A stretch of 64,000 bases of DNA from Andrena cerasifolii (GCF_050908995.1 NC_135121.1:558001-622000); one strand, 5' to 3'. Shown: positions 10,668-22,988, counted from the stretch's first letter. Notes: generated by a model from the sequence alone, not told the origin. Program-made: numbers and translations.

Positions 10668-11800
10668 CTTTTTTCGCTTCTTGATGTACATAATGGCAAA
10701 GGCGTTATATGACACGCACGAATGCCCAAAAACGACTGGCGACTCTGCGATCCTCCACGTTACCCTTGCCATCAACATAGTTATGCTGCAATATTCAATC
10801 GAATGTTTATGAATGGAGATTTTGCATTCGGGACTTTTAGCCCCAGGGTAGAGCCCTACCGGGATAGGTTTGCCCGGTTCGTGCTGCGCTTACACCAGAG
10901 ATCCAAAATAAGTTTTCAAAAAAAAAATGAAAAATGTCAATGAGTAAAATTGACTTTTATTTAAATGGAAGCCAGTTATCATTAAATCTCAAAGAAATGT
11001 CTCAAAAATGAAATGATTAAAAAATATTAGTTTTTAATTGTTCTGATTACGACTAATGATTATGAATGATTAAAAAATGGCTAGCTACCAGTAACCATTA
11101 CCGATGACGAAAATTTAATTTTGGTTACCAGTAACCAATATAAATGACCGAATTTTTTTCGGTTACCAGTAATTTATCAAGAGACACGGTAGTGTCGCGC
11201 GCCAAGTACATGCGCAGCGCGGAACAGAGTGCTTTATAACGCGACGACCTGCTATCAAGAACACTTTGATTATCGAATCTCAATAATGGTAGATCCGATT
11301 AAATTTTGAATGGTCTTAATGGATAGCTTGGGTTTGATTTACATAAGAAAAGTGTCTTCGTTGTTTTCCTACGTGCCTTATGAGCTGAGATATTTTTATG
11401 TAAAGTTGCAATTTGGCGACTTTTATGTTAAGAGATTTTTCTCCATCGTCAAGGGTGGGCAAGAGGGGAGCATGAAAGAGTGAGGAAATGTCTCTCAGGC
11501 ACGTCGTTCAGTCGATGAAGGTTTTAGCCAATCGCGTAACAAATTGTTGTCACGTAACAGCCACAAAGAGAGCCAGGCCCAGATCTAGGGGGGCTCAAGT
11601 AGGGCAATTGCCCAATGCGGCAAATTTTGGGGTGGCAAAATAGGTAGACCCAATTAAAAAGTAAAACTTTTTGAAAAAACGGTAAAATGTAGGTATCATA
11701 CAGGTAATACATGTATGAATTTAATATCAAACTTATAAATTGTTTTTAAATCACCTATGTAATTACTATTACCTATACTAGGGAAAGATGCGTACCTACC
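10668..11800. other. Unassigned AT-rich repeat-like region
   Basis: No gene supported. Short inverted words GGTTACCAGTAACC recur at about 11084-11174. A block at 11570-11650 looks like a dispersed repeat (AGGCCCAGATCTAGGGGGGC). Confidence 0.4.
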
Positions 11801-11802
11801 TA

Positions 11803-12991
11803 CAGGGTGTCCCACTAAGGAATGGACAGCGCGATATCTCTTAAAGTATTGTCGATAAAAATATAAAAAAAATAGGGAATTGCATGGTTCGAGGGGGCCC
11901 ATTTATTAGCGCGAACGAATTTTGTTTTCGATTATTATTTTAAAAGATACGATGGTCAAGTTCGGTTTTTCAAATGGAACTATTTTTTTTGAAGACCTGA
12001 GTTGATAGTGCGTTCCAAGACAAATTCAATAAGCTTTAATGTATACACTTTATTTCCACTGGTTTTTAAGATATTGCGCTTGCAAATTTACTGATTTTCA
12101 CTGCAAGAAACCCCTCTGGAATGGCAAAAACCGGGGGCGGTCTTACTGGCGCCACGGGTGGCACTGCCTGTTCAAATGGATACTTACCTGCCAAAGGTCT
12201 ACGCCAGAAATGGCAGGCCCAAAGGCTGGACAATTCTTTTCCGTCAGAAATGCTACTTAGGTAGGTACATCTGCGGTATCGAGAAGCGCATCGTTACTTT
12301 TATTTCGCACTTGCTTCTACGCTCGGATGGCCGGTTCTTTTGGGAGGGATGCAAATCCGATTGGTTCTGATACAATCTGCTCCCTATGGTTGAAATTTAG
12401 TCTAGCAACTTTCACTCCTCCTAACCTAACCAATCCAACTTGCATCCCTCCCAAAAGAACCGGCCATCCGAGCGTAGAAGCAAGTGCGAAATAAAAGTAA
12501 CGATGCGCTTCTCGACACCGCAGATGTACCTACCTAAGTAGCATTTCTGACGGAAAAGAATTGTCCAGCCTTTGGGCCTGCCATTTCTGGCGTGGACCTT
12601 TGGCAGGTAAGTATCCATTTCAACAGGCAGTGCCACCCGTGGCGCCAGTAAGACCGCCCCCGGTTTTTGCCATTCCAGAGGGGTTTCTTGCAGTGAAAAT
12701 CAGTAAATTTGCAAGCGCAATATCTTAAAAACCAGTGGAAATAAAGTGTATACATTAAAGCTTATTGAATTTGTCTTGGAACGCACTATGAACTCAGGTC
12801 TTCAAAAAAAATAGTTCCATTTGAAAAACCGAACTTGACCATCGTATCTTTTAAAATAATAATCGAAAACAAAATTCGTTCGCGCTAATAAATGGGCCCC
12901 CTCGAACCATGCAATTCCCTATTTTTTTTATATTTTTATCGACAATACTTTAAGAGATATCGCGCTGTCCACTCCTTAGTGGGACACCCTG
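11803..12991. mobile_element. 1,189-bp near-perfect palindromic TA element, copy 1
   Basis: Begins CAGGGTGTCCCACTAAGGA and ends with its inverted copy, flanked by TA (11801-11802, 12992-12993). Each arm is about 560 bp and almost identical; only about 70 bp in the centre (12365-12435) is non-palindromic. Short frames in the arms are mirror images and not genes. A second copy of exactly the same length is at 61387-62575. TA target sites suggest Tc1/mariner-type mobilisation in trans. Confidence 0.9.
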
Positions 12992-13022
12992 TATATGTAT
13001 ATGCACACATTTATTTTTTTAG

Positions 13023-14062
13023 GTAAATTTTGAAGGATCCTCCGGAAGGATGGAGATCGCAGCTGCTGAAGCAATGTGGAAGAGATCCATGGAACATTGC
13101 AACATGCGATACACCACAATGTTATCAGATGGTGATGCAAAGACCCACACCCATATACAAAGTTTGCAAGTGTACGGTCCTGACATTGATATCCAGAAAG
13201 AAGAATGTGTAAACCACATTGCGAAGCACATGGGTAGTGGCCTTAGAAATGTTGTCAAAGAGTGGCGAGCCAAAAAAGTGACACTTGGTGGCAAGGGTGA
13301 AGGCACACTCAAGGAATCTACCATTGACAAATTGACAACATATTACAGGTTATAAAGCGATTGCAGAAAACATATATTTTATCAATTTGATATTTTCTGT
13401 CGGGTTGCAAAATTTACTTCTAATGTTACAGAAATGCTATTGTAAAAAATATGCCAAATGTAAAGGCCATGGAAGAGGCTGTGATGGCTACTTTAGATCA
13501 CTGTAGCTCTACAGACAGCAAACTTAACCATGCCAGATGTCCTAAGGGCAAACAATCGTGGTGCTTTTATAATCGAGCAAAAAGTACTAGACGAAAACCA
13601 ATGAGCCACACACCCATGTCACTCAAGCTGTCTGAAGATGTCGCCACCAAAGTGAAACCCCTGTACGAAAGACTGTCTAATGAAAATCTGATGGCACGTT
13701 GCTGTAAGGGAGGCACTCAAAATGCAAATGAATCTCTCCATGAAAAAGTGTGGAGATTCTGCCCAAAGACAACATTTGTATCGAAGGCAAGGCTTGAAGT
13801 AGCTGTGGCACGTGCTGTTTCAGAATTTAATATGGGTTGCGTAGCCTCATTGACAGTCAGGAAACAAACAGCTGGGGAAGTTGTATCTGAAACAGCTATA
13901 AGTATAGCTAGAGACAGAGACAAGAGAAGAGAAACCTGCAATGCACAACAGCAATCTACTACAAGAAAGCGCTTAAAGAAGAAACAAAACACAAAGAAAA
14001 TTGCTGCTGAGAGGAAGAGACGCAAGATTGATGAGGATGTGTATCAACCAGGTGGATTTTAA
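13023..14062 (+). pseudogene. Mutator-like transposase, C-terminal two exons
   Basis: Exon 13023-13348 starts after TTTTTTTAG and encodes NFEGSSGRME, then LSDGDAKTH (second catalytic Asp region). Exon 13432-14062 follows an 83-bp GT-AG intron; the split Arg codon joins YYR to NAIVKN exactly. It carries KLNHARCPKGKQSWCFYNRA and ANESLHEKVW (Glu region), plus a basic C-terminus. This pattern fits the Pfam 'Mutator' transposase domain seen in arthropod elements. Upstream exons with the first Asp are missing; the palindromic element 11803-12991 ends just 30 bp upstream. Both remaining exons are open. Confidence 0.75.
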
Positions 14063-14714
14063 ACTATATATAAAGGAAAAATGGTCTGGAATTTACTCTT
14101 TAGATTTAAAATGCATTTATCTCAAAACTTACTTTTTTAATATATTTAATGTTCCTTGCGCAAAACTGTTGGTCTGATTCTCTTGCAGCTTGGCATGCTT
14201 CAAGAGCAACATGAGACCAAAAAAATTGTGTATCGGCATGAAGAAATCTGCAAAACTCTTTACGCTCCGCTTGCTTTTCCTCAAAATTTTGATCAAATTT
14301 TGCATTGTTGACATTTAATAAATTCAATAATTTTTAGCTTAAAAAGTATGAGACGTAGAAACTTCTCGATACACAGTTTTTTACTTTACTATGGACCCTT
14401 CTTCGCTGCAAAACCTGGAGGCTGTGGCATCACACACTTTGCGCAGGAACATTTTTGAAGTTATGCTTGAATTTTGTAACGTAATGTAAATTCTATGAAA
14501 AGCAATGATTAAAACTGAGTTCAGACTGGCATAAGGGCTTTACTTCAAACCTACTTCCTTCCCTTAAAAGGAATTTCGCATGTCTCAAATATTTTCGGAT
14601 TTCTAAATTTCAGTGTCCCCTTCCCTTAACGGTGAACGTTGAAACATGTGGGTTATGTCCAGTATTACTTTTGAATGAAATATTATTACATTTTTTAACA
14701 TAAGGGTTTTGTGC
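14063..14714. other. Unassigned flank; host repeat of the provirus
   Basis: No gene supported. From about 14630 to 14718 the sequence is the left half of a dispersed repeat that continues at 22989 and has an uninterrupted relative at 55329-55700. Confidence 0.5.
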
Positions 14715-14718
14715 ATAC

Positions 14719-14781
14719 TGTTAGATACCTAGCTTCGCGACTTTCTCTTTTAAGCACATCTGGTCATTGTCACTCTCTTAA
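14719..14781 (+). repeat. 5' LTR stub of the errantivirus-like element
   Basis: The first ~60 bp are identical to the start of the 3' LTR (22599-22661), ending at the CTTAAG where copy A inserted. Confidence 0.9.
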
Positions 14782-17655
14782 GGGGGCCGTCTCCGCGGGC
14801 CTTTGAACGTGTGAGTACGCTCACACAAGCTAGGAAAAGCGTGCACGTATACGCGTGTAGTAAGCAAATCGTAAATTACAACTTTCGTCCTGGAATCGGC
14901 CCGAAGGAAGTTTTTGCGGGTACAGTTGCCTTCAGTAGACATCTGTGCAGGGTGGTCTGGTGCGTTTGAACGCTAATAAGCACCCAACTTTGAAATAATA
15001 ATGAATTTATGACTCGAAAACTGTCCGAATGAAGCTTCAAGGCTTCTCCGTTGGTGGCGCTAATGGTGCACTGCAGCCATGTAGCACCAGCGTGACGTGT
15101 AGGCAGGGCCGACGCGAGGTCGATAGCTGGCGCCCTTGTGCAAAAAAATTTTTGTTGTCCCCAATTTTTTGCACTTGTTTTCTATTTAATATGTTTAAAA
15201 GAATTACATTTATATTTAGTTTATGTGAGGTGTTAGATTCCTTTATTATTAAGCGTACGATCTAGTTTTTTTAGCGTACCATTCGGCTGGCGCCCTTGTG
15301 CGGCGCATGGTTTCGCCGGGCCTGCGTATACGCGATGTAGTAAGCAAACCGTAAATTACAACTTTCGTCCTGGAATCGGCACGGTGGACGTTTTTGCGGG
15401 TTTAGTTGCCTTCGGTAGACTTTCGTGCAGGGTGGTCTGGTCCGTTTGAACGCTAATAAGCACCGTACGTTGAAATAATAATGAATTTACGAATCGTGTA
15501 CTCAGGACAGCCCGAAAAATGACAGAATGAAGCTTCAAGGTTTCTCCGTCACCGGCGTTGATGGTATATTCGTGCCTTGTACCATCAAAACCGGTGGAAG
15601 TCCAATCTAGCCGATAAATGTAGGAAAGACATAGTTGCCGAGACGTATCGAGAGTCGAATCGCGCTGTTGCCGCATTTCCCCTATCAATATTTTTCCATC
15701 AAGGAGGCTTGAATGAATCACGGCGAAGCAGTTGGAGAACAGAGATGGGCAAAGATAATATCTGGATAAAGTCAAATAAAAGATACTACAGTATTGTCTC
15801 ATGAAACGAGAGCGAGCAAGAGGCACTGAAAGCGAGCGAGGGTGGTGCGAGATAGACGACGAGATGTTGTTTGTCTCGCTCCGTCTTTCGGACGCCTGAC
15901 ACTCCGTCCTCTCCGTGCGCAATCGTCGCGCAGGCAAAGCGTTCCATCTCGCTCCCCCTATCAGCTAAAAAGAAGCGAGAAACGAACACTGAGAATTAGG
16001 GCTCTGCTCGCGATACGAGCTAAACGCCGCGCCGGTCCCGACCAGCGAGGATTTGGGCTGTTCGGCGGCGCACAGTGGGGCATTTGGGGTCGAAACACGG
16101 CACTAAGTCCTTTTACAAAAATATCGCTAAACTGCAAATTTTCTTTTACAGGTAGTTGATTGCAGGTATTGGATTGATTTATTGTAATCACTATAACTTG
16201 ATTAGAAACAAAAAATATATAAAAAATGTTCTGTTAAACGATTTCGTCAAAAAGGCACTAACAACTAAAAAATACTTCTAGTGTTGTGCTACAATTTCGA
16301 TGGTGTTTTTCAACTTTAAATAAAAACGTGGTTCAGGATATTTCATAACAGAATATGAATCAATTTAGTATAGCCTCAAGTGTCGAAATGAATTTGTTGC
16401 GAGATATCCTGCTCCACGATTTTATGTGAAAATACACCATCGAAATTGTAGTATAAGAAAATAATTATTTTTTAGTTTTTAATGCATTTTTCATAAAATC
16501 GTTTATTATAAATTTTTTAATATACTTTTTCTAGTTTTTAGTGTTTGTGGATTTACATTACTCTTATTGCTGTATGCAGTTTAACAGTTTGCTTGAAGAA
16601 TGGTTGATTTATTGTTATGTGTTATTATTTATTGGTGACTAGGTAATTTTCTCACCCACTCGGAGTTTTTTCATAATTTTGTATTGTCAACCAAACTACG
16701 CACCTCTGCAAAGTTTCGAGGGAATTGGATGGTTGGAAGTGGTTTAAAATTGAGTTTCCAGATTTGAATCAAACAAACAAACAAACAGAGGATCGTAGCT
16801 AAATAAAATCGTTTAATGGGACATTCCCAAATATCAGTATTGTTAGTACTGAACTCTGGTTTATATTGATAAATTTTTACAACCGTGGAATAACAATTAC
16901 GAAGAAAACCATGTACAAAACTATTATTGAAACAGACAATTCTTGTTGATATAAAAGATAATTTGATGTATAGTTAGATGAAAAAAAGCGGCATATGTTT
17001 TTAGAAGAATTACAGCATTCATAAATTTCATTACGATCGGCATGTTACACTTCGGTGATGTACCTTATTCAAACTGTATGCTTTGAATTTGCACATTGAT
17101 TATACAAAGTATTGCATCGTTCTATGTATAAATAAATACTAAATTAGTATTGTTTCATTGACATGTTTCCTAACTTCACTACTCAACCTCTCTATCTTTC
17201 AATAGTGCTATCCTCCTTTACGTTCAGCGAGGCTCTGATGCTAGACGCAGGAATTGGCGGGCTCCAGCTACAGCTGATGCACGAGGAAACACCTACAGCG
17301 GTGGTTATGTGTGCGTGACTGACGCACCGCAGTTCCTCACACATAACCACCGCTCCTGTCGATGTTCCCCCCTCCATCAGCGGTACATGGAGCCCGGCGA
17401 TCGCTGCCTAGACGCAGCTCTCGTGCCGTATTCCTCCAAGCTTCTCAATAGAAGGAGCTGTGGCAACAGCGCGGCAGAGACGGAGACAACACAACATGCG
17501 GCAACTATGCTGTCAAAAATTCGTCTACGTAGAGTACCGGTAGATGTCACCATTGTACAACTTCTTTTTACCGACCGCAGTAGTTTCATTAGGGTCCGTC
17601 TGTTTACAAGGGCGCTTCGATCGATTCGGACCATAACAAAAAGGAGACGGCCCCC
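14782..17655 (+). mobile_element. TTAA-flanked (piggyBac-type) non-autonomous element, copy A
   Basis: 2,874 bp flanked by TTAA (14778-14781, 17656-17659), with inverted ends GGGGGCCGTCTCC. No transposase: short frames (for example 17309-17659) recur in copies B and C without coding features. Inside are an internal duplication (about 14845-15060 resembles 15326-15545), a mariner-MITE-derived block (15789-16060), a 280-bp foldback (16238-16520) and a hairpin (17283-17370). Nearly identical to copy B. Assignment to piggyBac rests on TTAA alone. Confidence 0.8.
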
Positions 17656-17660
17656 TTAAG

Positions 17661-20096
17661 AACGCGCCCGCGACCTTCCAACGGCTTATGAATACCGTAC
17701 TGTCAGGCTTGCAGGGTCTCCAATGTTTCGTATACCTGGACGATATCGTCATTTATGCCTCGTCTATCGCAGAACACTCCGAAAAATTAAAAGCTATTTT
17801 TGAACGTCTTGCAGTAAATAATTTGAAGTTACAGCCTGATAAATGCGAATTCATGCGTCATGAGGTAGCATATTTAGGGCATGTTATATCTGAAAAAGGA
17901 GTACAACCCAATCCAGATAAAATTAATGCAATTGCTAATTACCCGTCTCTTAGAAATCAAAAAGATATCAAAGTCTTCCTGGGACTTATTGGATATTATC
18001 GCAAGTTTATACAGGATTTTGCAAAGCTAGCTAAGCCTTTAACAATTTTATTAAAAAAAGATACACCTTTCGAGTGGGGCACTGAACAGCAAGAATCATT
18101 TGATAAATTTAAGCAAATATTAACTCATCAACCGATCCTTCAATATCCGGATTTTAATCGAGAATTTATCCTTACAACTGATGCCTCAAATTATGCAATA
18201 GGCTCTGTCTTAAGTCAAGGCTCTATTGGATCGTATCTCCCAATAGCATATGCTTCACGAACATTGAATGGAAGTGAACAAAATTATAATACTACTGAGA
18301 AGGAATTGCTTGCAATAGTTTGGAGTATAAACCATTTTAGACCTTATTTATACGGTAGGCCATTCACCGTCGTTACTGACCACAAACCATTGACGTGGTT
18401 ATTTAATTGTAAAGATCCGGGAAGTCGTTTAATACGCTGGCGATTGAAACTTGAAGAATATAATTATAAAATAATACATAAGGAGGGAAAGCTCAATTCT
18501 AACGCTGACGCTTTATCTCGTCCTCCAATAATATGTATAGTCCAAGACATTGATTCATTCGAAAATTTCATTCAATATCATTACAAAACTTTAGAAATTC
18601 CGAAGGTAGAATCAATTCCATGTCATAGCTTAATTCATTTTCCAAATGTAATGTTCTATTCAAAAGATTTAGACGAAAATAATTTGTATTCCGAGGCATT
18701 ACGCACTAAGTATGAAATGTCTAATATCAAGGAACCTGATGAATTATACTCTTCTATTAAACTGAATAATAATTCTCAAGTAACTTACCTCTGTATATCC
18801 AAACCATTCCATTTTGATAAGTTGGATTACAAGAGCATATTCCATTCTTTACGAAATTTAAAAGATCATCTCATAACAGAAAACTATTCAGGTAATCTAT
18901 ATGTTCACGATGTAACCATCAATAACCAGAATATAAAGAAAGAAATGTTCTGTGAAATAATACAGTATCTCTTCAAGGATATAAATATCAAACCTATTGT
19001 TTTGGATCGAAAACGAATTACTCTAAAGACACCGGAAGAAATCTTAAAGATCTTACAAGAAAATCATGATTCGAAATTGGCAGGACATTCGGGATTTTTA
19101 CGCACTTATAAAAGGATTAAGGAATTTTATAAATGGGAATCAATGAAAAAGGATATAAAAAGATATATTAAGAAGTGTCCTTCCTGTCAGGTTAATAAAA
19201 CAAATTTTAAACCTTCAAAGGCACCAATGGAAATTACCACCACTTCAGATAAACCTTTTGAAAGACTTGCGATAGATATAGTCGGACCTTTGCCACAAAC
19301 TTTAAATAATAATCGGTTTATATTAACGATGCAGGATGATCTGACAAAGTATTCATACGCCGTTCCTATACCAAATCACGTGTCACAAACCGTAGCTACT
19401 GAACTTTCCAGATTTATTACACTCTTTGGAATCCCTAAAACAATTTTATCCGATCAGGGAACTGATTTCACGTCTCATTTAATCAAGGATTTAACGAAAT
19501 TATTTAACACAAAACACATATTATCTTCACCTTACCATCCACAAACGAACGGTGCATTAGAAAGATCTCATTTGACTTTAAAAGATTATTTAAAACATTA
19601 TATCAATGATAGACAGTCCGATTGGGATGAATTCATTATGTTTGCTATGTTTGCTTATAACACTCATTCTCATAAATCGACCGGGCATACTCCGTATGAA
19701 ACCCTCTTTGGTCATAAACCATTTTTACCTAGTAGTATTACACAAGTACCGACATTGAACTATTCCTATGACGATTACATAGTTAATTTGAAGCAAAGAT
19801 TAAATTATACTTAAAAAGTAGCCAGAGATAATTCAATTACGTCAAGAGTAAAGTCCAAAATATACTATGATAATAAAATCAAACAACACAAGTACAGGGT
19901 AGATGATTTAGTTTATGTACAGAATAAACAGGTAACTCAAGGATTAAATAAAAAACTATCACCAAATTACATAGGTCCTTTTAAGATAATACAAATTTAT
20001 GACAATAGTACAGTTCAAGTATAAAAGAACAAGAAGTTAGTTTACCACACTAACATGCTGAAACCTTTTGTTTCAGGTGACAGCAGAGATGATTAA
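17661..20096 (+). pseudogene. Partial pol: RT (from NAPATFQR), RNase H, integrase
   Basis: The frame opens at the junction with copy A in the RT motif NAPATFQRLM and runs through YLDDIVIYAS (catalytic YxDD). RNase H follows (TTDASNYAIGSVLSQG, TEKELLAIVW, VVTDHKPLTW), then the NADALSRP tether and the integrase HHCC finger (HSGFLRTYKR, CPSCQVNK) and core (DIVGPLP, LSDQGTDFTS, YHPQTNGALERSH). In-frame stops occur at 19812-19814 and 20022-20024 before the normal end at 20094-20096. The tail overlaps env by a few bases, as in insect errantiviruses. The N-terminal RT, protease and gag are gone. Confidence 0.85.
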
Positions 20097-22167
20097 CAAT
20101 CATAGTTTCCTTCTCAAATCACTTCCTATGTTATTAATACTAATATTTCAAGTACTTATTCCTAATCATGCTAACCGAAATAACAATCCTTATTATAAGA
20201 TATTTCATTTAAACAATCACGCGGGTTTGTACTACAATCCATTGGGTGATGTTAGATTATCAAATTCTAAGTATTCCCTACTGATGTATCATGATCTCAA
20301 CGTCTTTGACCAACGATATGATCAGCTAGCTCAATTCTATATGGAATCTGCAAAAATGTGCGATGAATATTCTATTCATGATATCAGTGTAACTTCATGC
20401 CGGAATTCTCTCCAAATAATAAACTCACGTATCGCGGTAATTAAAGATAAATTAGAAACCATAAATCATATGGCTGGTAATAAAGCATTTGCCGATAGTA
20501 AAGTCGTTAAAAGAGGTTTATTTGACGGTGTATCCTATATCTCGAAATGGTTATTTGGCACTCCAGACGCCGAAGACTCTAAGAACTATGAAGAAGCTAT
20601 AGAATCATTAATTAACGGAAATAAAAACGTTAATATATTAATGAAACAACAGATATCAGTTATAACTAATACTATTCAGGACTTTAATGCTTGTATCAAT
20701 AACCTCAAGCTTGATGAAAATACGCTCAATGAGAATATCAAATTACTCAATGATTTTTCTAACTCCACTGCCAATATTCTAAGCAATATTTATAGACAAC
20801 ATTTGATTTTGGAACAATTGAATTTGTTATCACAAATTTCTACTGAATTAGATGAGTATTGTAATTTATTTATCTCCTCCATTTCTATGGCGCGTCGTAA
20901 CATATTACATCCACAAATAATAACTCCACAAAGTCTTTTCGATGAATTGAACAAGATTAATCTTCCAAAGGGGCAAAATTGGCCAATAACATTGACTCTT
21001 TCAAATATGTATAGATACAACGAACTTTGCAAAGTAGGCGTAATTATAAAAAATAAAAATTTAATTTTTACCATTGCCATCCCGTTGATTGAAGAATTGT
21101 CGTATAGTCTTTACGAATTAATACCACTTCCGATTTCTCATAATCAAACCAACATTTACTCCTATATACAAACAAATTTCACCTATCTCCTCATAAGTAC
21201 GAATCAGGCATATTACACACAGCTGCAAAATCTCGAGAATTGCGTGCAAATCGATGTCAAGGAATATGTTTGCCATATCAAACATGTGAGCAGAACAGTT
21301 GCGGATCCGATATGTGAAACAATTTTGTTCACATCCACCATCAAAACTTTACCAACGTCGTGCAAGACCCAGACCATCCAAGCCAATCTTGAAATTTGGC
21401 ATTACATCGCGAATAATGAATGGATTTTCATAACCAGCCAAATTTTGGAGTTAACATTGACATGTTCTAGCACACATCTTGAGGATGTGGAACTGAAATT
21501 TACTGGAATCATCCGTCTGGAACCAGAGTGTAAAGGATACACTCAATCAACAATTTTGGAACCGACACAAGAAATCACCACGAATCGTAGCCACAAAATA
21601 AATATGTATAATATTGCAGAAGACTCTTGCTGCTTCAGAAAACAAAGTAATCTAACCATCAATCCGGTAAGATTATCACCAATCAAGATTATGAATCTTA
21701 GGACTGGTGAATTCAAATACTTGAATCACAAATTGATGCAACTGGACAAGTTATTACAAGAACCAGCGGAATCACCGATCCCACAACGCAGTCCTTGGTA
21801 TTCCAACGCTTTAAGCGCAGTGATATCAATCATTATCATCATAGTAATCATAAATATCTTACGCTGGTGCGGCATATTTCAAGCCCTAACAAAGTACTTT
21901 TGTTTCATGAGGAAGTCTGAAACAATAAATGATAATTGCTGTTTAAAAATTATCAACACCAATATTAACGCAACTCCAGTAACGAGGATGCAGTTATCAC
22001 AGATCTTGGAAGAAGAAGATCAATCCAGAGAGGAAGAGAGGGACTTCAATTTGCGTTCAATTAGCGTCACTGGAGAACGCAGTCAAAGCAGTACGCCCAC
22101 CCAACCTAGTGATTCGCAGGGACGCAGAAGATCAGCGTCGTGTGCACCTTCAGTTAATATGGACTAA
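20089..22167 (+). CDS. env: Envelope (baculovirus F-like) of the errantivirus-like element
   Basis: An uninterrupted 692-codon frame. The ATG at 20089 precedes a signal-peptide-like stretch (LLKSLPMLLILIFQVLIP). A TTTGTTTCAG acceptor lies just upstream (about 20067-20076), consistent with expression from a spliced subgenomic RNA. A dibasic site before GLFDGVSYISKWLFG (about residues 142-158) resembles the cleavage site and fusion peptide of F-type envelopes. A hydrophobic anchor (VISIIIIIVIINI) lies near residue 580, followed by a cytoplasmic tail of about 100 residues. It is the only intact gene of this provirus. Whether it is expressed cannot be told from sequence. Confidence 0.85.
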   Translation: MINNHSFLLKSLPMLLILIFQVLIPNHANRNNNPYYKIFHLNNHAGLYYNPLGDVRLSNSKYSLLMYHDLNVFDQRYDQLAQFYMESAKMCDEYSIHDISVTSCRNSLQIINSRIAVIKDKLETINHMAGNKAFADSKVVKRGLFDGVSYISKWLFGTPDAEDSKNYEEAIESLINGNKNVNILMKQQISVITNTIQDFNACINNLKLDENTLNENIKLLNDFSNSTANILSNIYRQHLILEQLNLLSQISTELDEYCNLFISSISMARRNILHPQIITPQSLFDELNKINLPKGQNWPITLTLSNMYRYNELCKVGVIIKNKNLIFTIAIPLIEELSYSLYELIPLPISHNQTNIYSYIQTNFTYLLISTNQAYYTQLQNLENCVQIDVKEYVCHIKHVSRTVADPICETILFTSTIKTLPTSCKTQTIQANLEIWHYIANNEWIFITSQILELTLTCSSTHLEDVELKFTGIIRLEPECKGYTQSTILEPTQEITTNRSHKINMYNIAEDSCCFRKQSNLTINPVRLSPIKIMNLRTGEFKYLNHKLMQLDKLLQEPAESPIPQRSPWYSNALSAVISIIIIIVIINILRWCGIFQALTKYFCFMRKSETINDNCCLKIINTNINATPVTRMQLSQILEEEDQSREEERDFNLRSISVTGERSQSSTPTQPSDSQGRRRSASCAPSVNMD

Positions 22168-22598
22168 TATAAAATTTTACGTTACCCTGACACGGAAATA
22201 CTTTTATAGCTTGTAAAATATTTATAGTTTTATATTTGTAAAAGGAAAACCAAAGCATTTAATCTTAATCATAAGGACATTTTAAACAAGTTTAACATTA
22301 TTCATTGTTATAGATAGCATTATTAATTTAGTCGATAATTTCACTTGGATATGTGATTATTTATTAGAATTTAATTATGCGTAGGTATACATAAATACAT
22401 AAAATTATATTAATCATAACGATAAATATTTTATTATTATAAGAAATTATTATTACACTACCATAGATTTTTATTAAGATTATACCGAACAATATTGTGA
22501 CTAGTATTACCTCAAATTGTACGATCCATTATAATATGGAATCTAATTAATTTACTTTTTTTAAAAAAAAAATTATAAATTAATCTTAAGGGGGGAAA

Positions 22599-22988
22599 TG
22601 TTAGATACCTAGCTTCGCGACTTTCTCTTTTAAGCACATCTGGTCATTGTCACTCTCTTAAGACCCTTAGTCCGTTTCGAGCGTCCGTAACTTAACGGTA
22701 AACAGGCAGAATAGGCCGTAGGCCCCAAGGCCCTTCTTTTTCAAACCGTTACAACCGAACTTTCTCCAGACTACCACTTCTACCCTTACCAGTTCCATTT
22801 CCCACACCCTCGCAATAGAACAACCAATAGGATTCTCCAACTTGTCGACGTTCATCCCTGAGTACGTCTCTAGGTTCGGAAAGCTTTGACTCTTGGTACT
22901 GTGAAGTCATACTCCAACATACTGTATAATAAAGACGTGTTTCGTTTTATGCAAGTATTCGAATTTGTTCTACCCCGGGTTCATGACA
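22599..22988 (+). repeat. 3' LTR (390 bp) with polypurine tract
   Basis: PPT AAGGGGGGAAA precedes TGTTAGATACC; the LTR ends TGACA followed by the TSD ATAC. AATAAA at about 22927-22932 is the likely poly(A) signal. The 22168-22598 interval is AT-rich 3' untranslated DNA of the element. Confidence 0.85.

Larger units (their letters stand above)
14719..22988 (+). mobile_element. Gypsy/errantivirus-like endogenous retrovirus, 5' half deleted
   Basis: LTR starts TGTTAGATACC at 14719 and 22599; the 3' LTR ends TGACA at 22988. A 4-bp TSD, ATAC, flanks the element (14715-14718, 22989-22992). Order: 5' LTR stub, TTAA element copy A, partial pol, env, PPT, 3' LTR. The rest of the 5' LTR, gag, protease and the N-terminal RT are absent. 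Copy A joins the LTR TTAA to the RT TTAA, so the missing part was lost with it. Inert for replication, but env is open. Confidence 0.9.

Noticed and set aside
12039..12755. 70-73-codon frames in the 1,189-bp palindrome (also 61623-62339)
   Set aside because: Mirror-image frames produced by a perfect palindrome; no homology or start context.
15356..15937. 193-codon minus frame (also 27718-28299, 43312-43782)
   Set aside because: Spans an internal repeat and an inserted mariner-type MITE; repeats with copies A-C and has no domain features.
17309..17659. 116-codon frame repeated at 29673-30023 and 32870-33220
   Set aside because: Present only because copies A, B and C repeat it; overlapping antisense frames are equally long and it lies in a hairpin plus TIR with no coding features.
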